From assembly GCA_000969725.1 (NCBI GenBank), contig JXSR01S061649.1: a DNA stretch of 43,099 bases; one strand, 5' to 3'. The translations under genes were made by a program, and so were the position numbers. The notes under the pieces were generated by a model. That model saw nothing but the letters and a program-made list of their open reading frames with translations. It ran no database searches and was not told the DNA's origin. This stretch comes from Ophiothrix spiculata (taxonomy: Eukaryota > Echinodermata > Ophiuroidea > Amphilepidida > Ophiotrichidae). Positions within the stretch are counted from its first letter, which is position 1, and each line of letters opens with the position of its first letter. This document shows, in pieces, positions 23,301 through 32,300 of this stretch.

Positions 23301-26300
23301 AAGGAGTGTTTTTTACTTTACAGTAATTGCATATGACACAGGGTACAACTTTGGCAACAAGCAATGATTTAAACCCCCTGTGAAACAAAGCATTTGTTTT
23401 TTAGATAGACTTTATCTTGTAGTTCTTTTTGCAGAACAATGTTGTAAAAGTTGCTATTAATTTACAAGAGCTTTTGGGCATTGATTGCTATCTGTAAAAG
23501 AGAAAATGAAATTTACTCTGGAACCAATACTGTGATATGAGCATGATTCAACAATATAGTGGATAGGATTTAAGCTACAAAATAACCAGAGAAGAGATAT
23601 AAATTTGCAAGATTAAAAGGCTGGCAAATAAAAAGCAAAAAAAAAAATCACTACATCCCCCCCCAAAAAAAAAAACCCACCCAGATTTTAAGGAATATCC
23701 ATGTTTTTACAGGTATGTCATAATTTGGTTTGATGAAAACATTTGCCATCTATATTTGGTGGCAAACCTGTTCAAACAGCTTAAAACGACATCAGAAAAA
23801 GTAAGACAATGTGATGGGATATAGAATGTATGCAAAACAAATTCAAAAACTGAAAAGATAAAAGGCATAAATTGTTCAACGTAAATTAAAAATTTTGGCA
23901 AGCTATTGCTTGTGTTCGTAACAAAAACAATGGCTTCTAACCTTGTGAAAAAACCTTAAAATTAATGCAAATAATACTGTCTTCAGATTAGCAATTTTCA
24001 AGATGTTGAACTGTTGGACAAAACAAAAACACTTGCAGATGAATTGTGCAACTATGTGTCACATTTAGCTTTTGGCATAATAGAATACTTTTCGGTTACA
24101 AAAATATATATTTTTTATAATTACATTGGTTTCAATTTATCAAATAAAGACTAAACAAAAAAGGAGAAACATTGTGCAGCTAAGTGCTATAGTTTGGTTT
24201 TTGGTTAAGTTTGATACCTTTGTTTTATTTGGTCCGTCCACTATTGTTAGCTGATGAAGGTGATAATGGTAGTTGTAGGTGTTAGTAATGGCAATGGATG
24301 GAATTAGTAATTGAATAATCTTGCAAGGCATCTATCTGACAAGGCTAATAACAAGCATTTTGTGCAACTTGAAAAGCTGTCTTAAATTTCATGAATTTGC
24401 ATACAGATGTTATCACAATAAGGACTTGCCTGCACTAAGAACAAACCGAACTAGTAGTCATTACATGCACTTATTATTTCTCGACATTTGAGTCACATTC
24501 ACAATATTAGAGTTATCCTTGAACTGATTTCTCAGTTGATTGAATTAAACAACAAGTGAACAAACTTTAATCTATGAAATTCTATTACCTGTTTAAATTT
24601 GACATACAAATTAAAAATATTTCAAGCTTCTATCCCCTCAACTTCTTTACACTTTTTACTCATCAGTCAAAAAATAAAAGTAATTATTATTTAACACAAA
24701 ATAACACATACACTTTTAAACATGCAACACCAGGGGAGTCATTACTCTTGATCTTGCAAATTACAAATTTGTACCTCTGGATTTCTTTAACAACAAGCTT
24801 AGTATGAAGTCAGAGCCTGACCACAAGCCCACCTGACCAACAGACAGCTTATGTAGTTTGTTTCACATGAAATTCCCGCCACGACAATTGCAACTTCCAC
24901 TGACCAAACATTGTAGCGTCAATTACAATGTGTCTTGAAGTGTCATATGTGAACCCTATACAAATGCTGGAGGTATAAATAACTTGTCCCTGCATGAAGA
25001 ACAATCAAGATGGCTACCACTTGAAGTCGCATGCTTGCTTCTTTTTGTTAAATTCCTTGTTGTTTTGCAGATATTTTCAATAAAAACCTGGCACTAATCA
25101 CATTGTAGTGATAACAAATATCACTCTGTATTATTCAAATAATAGCGGTTACACCTGAACGATAAACCCCATGATTCTTGGATTGGGATTAGTCCGGGGA
25201 TTATTCTCATCACTACAGTATGACCAGTGCCTGAAGCAAATGAAACCAGTTATTTACTATTAAGCCTTACCTCTGCACCAATTGCTTCATTGATAGTTGC
25301 GTGTGCGTTATCGGGCGCCCAGTTGACACATTCTACTACGTGATCGTGCTCTCGTAGTTCAAGTTTACATTCTTTAGTGGCTACTACCCATACTCGTACC
25401 GTCTGTAAAAAGAATGTCAGATACGATTTAGATAATATATATGAAATACCATTTCTTATTGATACAGATCTGCTATTACATGTATATGATTGTTGTATAC
25501 ATGCAGTATACGTAGCCTCTCCACTCTTACGACAAATAACATAAAAAAATTATGAGTTTGCTTAACTCTTATAACCTTGAAGTACACACCAACTAGTCAA
25601 TTAATGCACATAAACCAATATGACCATACCGGAAAATAAATTAGTTTGTATTTTCAATCATCAATGTACCCAATCTTGTTGAACATTCAAATAAACTTTT
25701 GTTCAAAGTTTGTCCATACATGTGGTAGCAACAAAATTAGCCAAAGATAACACCAAAATCAATCAATCTTTGTTACAGTCGCGTCACACTGCTTCAGTCG
25801 ATGTAAATAAACATCCAGAGTACGGGGCCAATTGTTTACAAACGTGATCGGCACCCTGCAATTGGTGGTTTTGTCCGAGGAATTTTGGCAGAGACTTTAG
25901 TCTCTTACACAACACAAAAATACCGGCTCACATTGATCTAGAATACGAGGGATATGCTATGATCCCCTAACAGTCTAGATTTCTTGCTTTGTACTTCGGG
26001 GTTGACAAGAGTATACTTGCACTGATTCTGAGCTACTCCACAAGAATATTTCTGACTTGTTTGGATTAATTCCCCTCCAAGAGCTTGACAATGCAAGTAT
26101 ATATGCAAACCACCAGGGGGCTGAAAGCAAAATAAGAGAAAAAACTATTTACCTGGTCATTGGAAGCACTAGCCAGTAGTGAGCCATCAGGATTGACCTT
26201 CACCATGCGTACCCATTCTCTATGGCCGGCAAATGTCTTGACACAGTATCTGCAATTGAAAAGGTAACAAGCTACATTAAGTACTTAAATACTTGTTTTT

Positions 26301-29300
26301 CCCATATGAACAGTTTCCATACAACAGTTTCAAACATCTTGTACTTTAATGACAACAAAAGGATGATGGATGCACTGGAAACTTGAAATAGGTAAGTCGA
26401 AACCAAAGCTTAATCGCTAATCATGGTTGTGGTGCCCAATTAGTATTTAGATATCTGGACTCCACTCCTCTGTGAATGTTTGTATGGGAAATGCCACTCT
26501 TCCTGCACAAATATATGAGCCTGATTTACCTTCCAAGTACCTTTTACATACAAGTATCCATTACTATCACCTTGTTCCCAGATGGTAAGTGATGTTTCCC
26601 ATTCCAAATATTAAAAACTAAGTGCTTTCAGATATTCACAAACAAATGCAATTGGAAAATCTTCATTTTTGTTTGAGTCTAGGCAAGTAAAAGAACTGTA
26701 TGCTCTAAACTCAGGCATGAGAATGAAATTAATAAGTCTTTCTGGGATTGCTTAAAATGATTTGAAATAGGCTGATTTGCTGGACTTCTTGGAAAACATT
26801 TGGCAGAAATTCTGGCAAAATCAGGAAGATTTTCATGCCTGTAAAGATGACACTTACCCAGTGGCTACTTCCCACATTTTAATGGTCTTATCTCTAGAAC
26901 TAGACACTACAAAATCTCCCGATGGCATGAAGCTTACTGACGATACATTATGATCATGACCCTGCAATGTCTTCACACACTCATACGATGTGAAGTCCCA
27001 CAGTTTTATAGACATGTCTGCTGAACATGATGCTGCAAAAGAAATAGAGAAATTTTTTTGTTAAATGCTTGTAAACTGACAATGTATTGTAATCAAGTCC
27101 CTGACCTTCAAAACATATTCATGTGTACTCCTAAGTCCTGATGTTTAACAGATGGTGCTGAAAAGAACTATTAGCGAGTACCTATACAGAATGTTGAAAT
27201 CTTGAGTTCAAATGTTTGTTCAGGAGGATCAACAGTTCTTCTCTAGTTCTGTGAACACAAGCTGGACATATTTCTTACTTGATGCTACATGGAAAAAACA
27301 CCTTTTCTGTCAAATTTAAGGCAAGCTGTAGCCAGGTCTACTATCAAACCCCACTCATTGAGTCATGTGACTCTTGTAGTGTTAGCGAATCCTGGCTGTA
27401 CATTTACTATTGCATCCATTTTACACCCACAAGCTATGGATAAAAATCTAATGGGATCTAGCAGGATGCATGTTATGTGGTTCAGTTTTGTTACAAATAT
27501 AAACTAATGATCATAGGTTTAATGGTAGAAAATCAACACAAAATGAAAGATGTCCTATTCCATTGCACAAGTTGGTGCGTAGAATACAATACTATCATCA
27601 CACAAGTTTAAGGCAGTTAATATTTGTTCTATATTACTCATATATATTTTTTACTTCTTAATATTGAGTTTGAGATCATATAACCTAATTTTTACGATTG
27701 AACAAAATATTTTTTCATCACACAAAAAATTGTATCCGATCAATTTGTACTTCGTGTTGTAGCATTACATTCAGGATCAATGGCCCCGAGCCAACGATGT
27801 GTAATGGAACACCTTGCTTCAAATTAAATTTGTCAGTAAGCTTGTTAGCTTTGTATGTGCATAGCACCATAAAAATCACATATGCCCAAGGCCATTGATG
27901 GGCTATCTGATGGGCAGGCTATTATAATATGGCAATAAAAATCTAGGTTTAGGAGCTTGTGTAGAAATAAGCAGATGGAAAGTGCAACAGTATGTGATGT
28001 TATACATAAATTTACACAGTTTTATAACCCTAATGTGCCTCGATCCAACAAAATCCAACAAGGGAAAATCTAGAAATTGGTCCATAAAGTCTGAATACCT
28101 AGTAGAATGGAGATACATTTGAAATTGCTACAGCGGTAAACCCCACAGTGGCTTAGCATCTCTGAAAATGGGGTTGGGATTTGAGATGTCAGAGAGAGAC
28201 AGAGGGGGGGGGGGGTTCAGGATTAAAATTCAGTGTGGATGCAAAGAGGACCTTGATCACTAAGATCTGAAACTTTGTTCACATCCTTATTTTGGAAAAG
28301 ATATCATTACCCCATTGTAATGATTCCTAATTAGGTTAAATGATAAACTAGATTAATTAGGTCATGAAACCACATTGACACTATGTTTACACACAATTAA
28401 CACCTTGCCTCTAAATAGTTAAGTGTGAAATCTTGATAGCCTGATAGTAGGCCCTATTGCCTTACAAGAAAAAAAAAAGACCATTTTGACTCTTTAACCA
28501 GAAACAATCCAAATTGATACAATATTCACAATCTTCTAATTAACATATTCAATTGACTTGCAAGAGATCAAATGACTGAAATTTAAATATTGTACGACCT
28601 ACTATGACGTCACTGTTTTCAAGAAATCATACTCATACATACATATTAGTCACAACACATTCAAGGAAGAGAATGTACATAGATCTAATGAATATACACC
28701 AATTCTTTTGATCCTAATTCCCTAAAAATAACCAGAAAAGGAACATGTTCCATTCCAAATTTTAGCACTGTGTAAACAAAAATAGGCCTAAAATAAAATT
28801 CATGAAATTAAGAACTTTGGACTGGATTTGGTGATTGGATGAATTCAATGTTTGCGAAATGCTTACAGTCACGTGCATTACACTTGAGTTAAACGATGCA
28901 ACACACGTGGAAATTTGGTTTTAAAAAAGACAGTAGCTGATTCTATTTGGGTTTGGACATGATTTTATTATGGAATGACAATATTTAATTAGGTTTGGCA
29001 CTGATAATATGAATAATTAAAGTAACTGCAGCCTTCACTGTTGCTGACGTATTTGGACTTGATTTTACCTAGTGACATTAATTCAGGTTTGGTATTTGAA
29101 GGATTACGCTTAATTAGAGAAACTGGTTAATCACACGTCAATAAAACCTATTAACCATCACATCCTGATCAGATCAGCCTTAATCAAATGTATTCATCAG
29201 CGGTAAACAACTCAGGACAGACAAACATAGCAGATTACTAGACAGAATGTAATTACAACCAGTTTGCTCAATGTTATGTCTCCATGTGCATTACATTATG

Positions 29301-32300
29301 AGGTAACCCAATAATGCTGCTATAAACCATCAATGCATCCATACAGCGTAGCTAGGAGTTGGCAGGTACATGCAGATAGCTTGTAATTAATACATGATGT
29401 GACATTAATAATGCTTGAGAAAATGCAATCTTATCTGCAATGTAGATTCATATTTCAAGTTTACATTGCAACTGTAGCATTAACAATTTCAATTACATTT
29501 TTTTGCATATGATACATGAAATGTATACAAATGAATATATTCCTTCCCTCTTGGGTATTGAAAACTTGAAATATAATCAGTGTTTGCTATCAGATAAATA
29601 TTTCTTTCTTCTTCAAGTTCCCCAAAATGGGAAATGTTATAATATGCATATATTGCCATTTGGACTTCAAATGAATTGCTTGTGGTGGAGATGATAGAAA
29701 AAAGCTAAAATTGATCTAATGTTTAATCATATGTAGGCCGTCACGGCAAAACGATGCACTTGTCGGCTTGTACATGTTGCTCATTGAAGCTTATCTGGTG
29801 AATACAATAAGCATACATCAGATATACTACGAGCTACATATAGGAGACAATTGCATCGTTTTGCAGCGGCGGCCCACATATTTCACTATAACTTACAAGA
29901 TGACACTTGGTCTCAGTATGCGCAATATCTTTTTACAAATCAGGACCAATTATAGACCAGTGACTCAAAATGATGCAAACCAGCTGATGAGTTCACAGAA
30001 ATAGTATACTTTCTTTCATTCAAGTTTCTAATTTCCAATTCAGAAGTCATGCAGAGGTTTGAAGTCCGAAATCTCATGGTCTAAAAATATATTTGAAGCT
30101 ATTTTATCCACTTGGTGATTTGAATGCAAAGCTCACTCATTTATCCAAATTGAGGGTATCAAGGGAGACAAGCATGAAGTCAAACTTCCTCTCTTGAATC
30201 TTACCTAGAATTCTGCCTGTTTGGTCAAATGCTACATCTTGTACAGCATCCGTGTGACCTTTTAGCGACCTTTCATAATCTCCTGTTTCAAAATCCCAAA
30301 CCTGTAGGAAAAAGCAGAACAAATAAGAAAAATACTAATTTGTTGATAAGCGATATCATTTAAATGTATCAGCTTGATTTAAAGGATAAACGTAAATACT
30401 ATTTGATATCCTCATGGAAAATCATTCAAATACTTTGTTTAATTGACTGATTTAGTGATCTTACTGATTAAGCTTTGCTTCGTTGAGCTGTAATAGTTTG
30501 AAATGATTGTTGTACTGGTAGTGGTCTACAATTAGACTATTCTATAATCACTTTGAGGTAAATTGCAATTAATTATTACATTGTAAGTTGGAAATTACTA
30601 ATGGAAACAACATGACTTAAACATAGAGGCAGAGCAGCTATGCCACAGATTGTGCTGCTGAGAATGGGTGAAATTCTTGATGATCTATTATTATTAATTT
30701 GACAAAATTAAGGTAAGAAAGTCAGCAGTCACCACATTGTGTATAGGCAGTGCATCATGAAGAATTTGGTTGTGTTCATTTAACACCAAAGGACTAAAGA
30801 TGTTGACACACAAAGTAACCCAATCTTGGTGACCATTTTAGTTACTAAGCTAGAGTTACAGGATCATATATAACAATTGGACAATTTGTTTAAATAGCAT
30901 TGTTGACACTCAACGTTAAGTCAATCTTTAATTAAAACCCCCTGGGGATTTTGGCATTCAGGACTGCGCATACTTTCTTTCTTCCATTTGAAATACTCTT
31001 GGATCTTTGTCTTTGACAGAGATTACGGAAGTAACATGATTTTTTTTAACATCCTACAATTACCTCAAATGGGGATATCACTGCTTTTGATTTTTCAAGT
31101 AAGGTGCCACTTGCGTGTAACAATACTTGAATCTCAAAATCATAATGAGACCTTTCTCAATTTTGTAGCTAATAACCCATTTGACAACAAGAATAGTGTA
31201 CCGTAGTCAACAAATATTGTACTACATGTAATACTCATCCCCAGTGTTGCACTTACTTTAATTGTTGCATCTTCTGATGCTGATACTACTACACTATAAA
31301 CAGGATGTATAACCACCCTGGTGATTGTGCTACGATGCCCTTGTAGACTATACTTCTCAGGCGGCCTAGGTATCCACTCTGTTGGTGAGCGTTTGTCCCT
31401 CGTTGGGCCGCCACTGTGAAATTCTCGTTCAGCTTCATTCAGTTTTTGTTCTAGGTCCATGACCTTCTTTTGTAACCTGATGACCGAAGTCCATTTCTTT
31501 TCTAACAGTCCGTTATATTTCTTTTCTACATCGCCCGACTGAAATTCAAAATAAAATACAGAAGGTGTTAAAGTATAAATTTATTTTGGCATAATATTCG
31601 ATACCAGTACACCAACATGTCATAAACCTCAAGAGATTCAAGCATATCAAGCACTTTAGCAAACACATTAAACTATTAATGATACTTTAAACTGATATCA
31701 CCAAATATCCATTCAATTCCCAGAATGTTAACAAAAATCACTCAAAACACAAAGTCCAACACATGATCAACTCAGACACAATTATGATATTATTATTATA
31801 TGTTGAGCTTGTGTNNNNNNNNNNNNNNNNNNNNNNNNNNNNNNNNNNNNNNNNNNNNNNNNNNATTATTAACCATAAAAGCTTTGTATATAACTGTAGC
31901 TGCCCTTGGTTTCTCTTTCATGTTAAATAATACAAAATGCGAGTTGTGTGTTGCATCTTTACTTACTAACATTCAGCTTAGTTTTACAATTATTGCTTAG
32001 AGTTGAGAAATGTATGTTATCATGGTTATACTCTCTTTAATCTACGGTTATACCACTCAACTGATGAGGCAATGGGTGTAAAAAGGTCTGATGGCTTGAG
32101 TATCTCGAGCAAGATCAAATGTAGATCCCGATGTAGATGGACATTGTGGTATGTAAATTAATATACAACAACATTAAAAAGTACGCAAGTGTCCATTTTT
32201 TGCAGAATTTTTTATTTATCAAAAGTAAAGATTCAAAAAAAAAAAAAAAAACATGCGGGAAATATCTCACTTAACAGAAACAAACTTGTTTTTTATTTGG

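Larger units (their letters stand above)
27033..30204 (-). other. LIS1 intron (3172 bp)
   Basis: A phase 1 intron with a GTAAGATT donor and TTTTGCAG acceptor. It holds the foldback element at 29731-29880, a G homopolymer at 28204-28215, a CRE-like octamer TGACGTCA at 28605-28612 and a diverged direct repeat (28944-29109). Its right end from 29574 belongs to the 2.24-kb duplicated block. Confidence 0.85.
29574..31814. repeat. 2.24-kb duplicated block, copy 1
   Basis: Direct copy of 32303-34542 (offset 2728-2729). Homology starts at TAATCAGTGTTTGC and runs up to the N gap, so the right end is set by the gap. Differences are scattered substitutions and one- to few-base indels, mostly non-coding, at a level that looks allelic. 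It contains LIS1 exons 30205-30301 and 31257-31538 and the foldback element at 29731-29880. Confidence 0.95.

Noticed and set aside
29768-30004. 78-codon open frame repeated at 32497-32760
   Set aside because: It lies in the foldback element and intron, antisense to LIS1. The repeat of the frame only reflects the duplicated block.
31800-32000. Open frame running across the N gap
   Set aside because: It includes undetermined residues and has no homology. It is an artefact of the gap.
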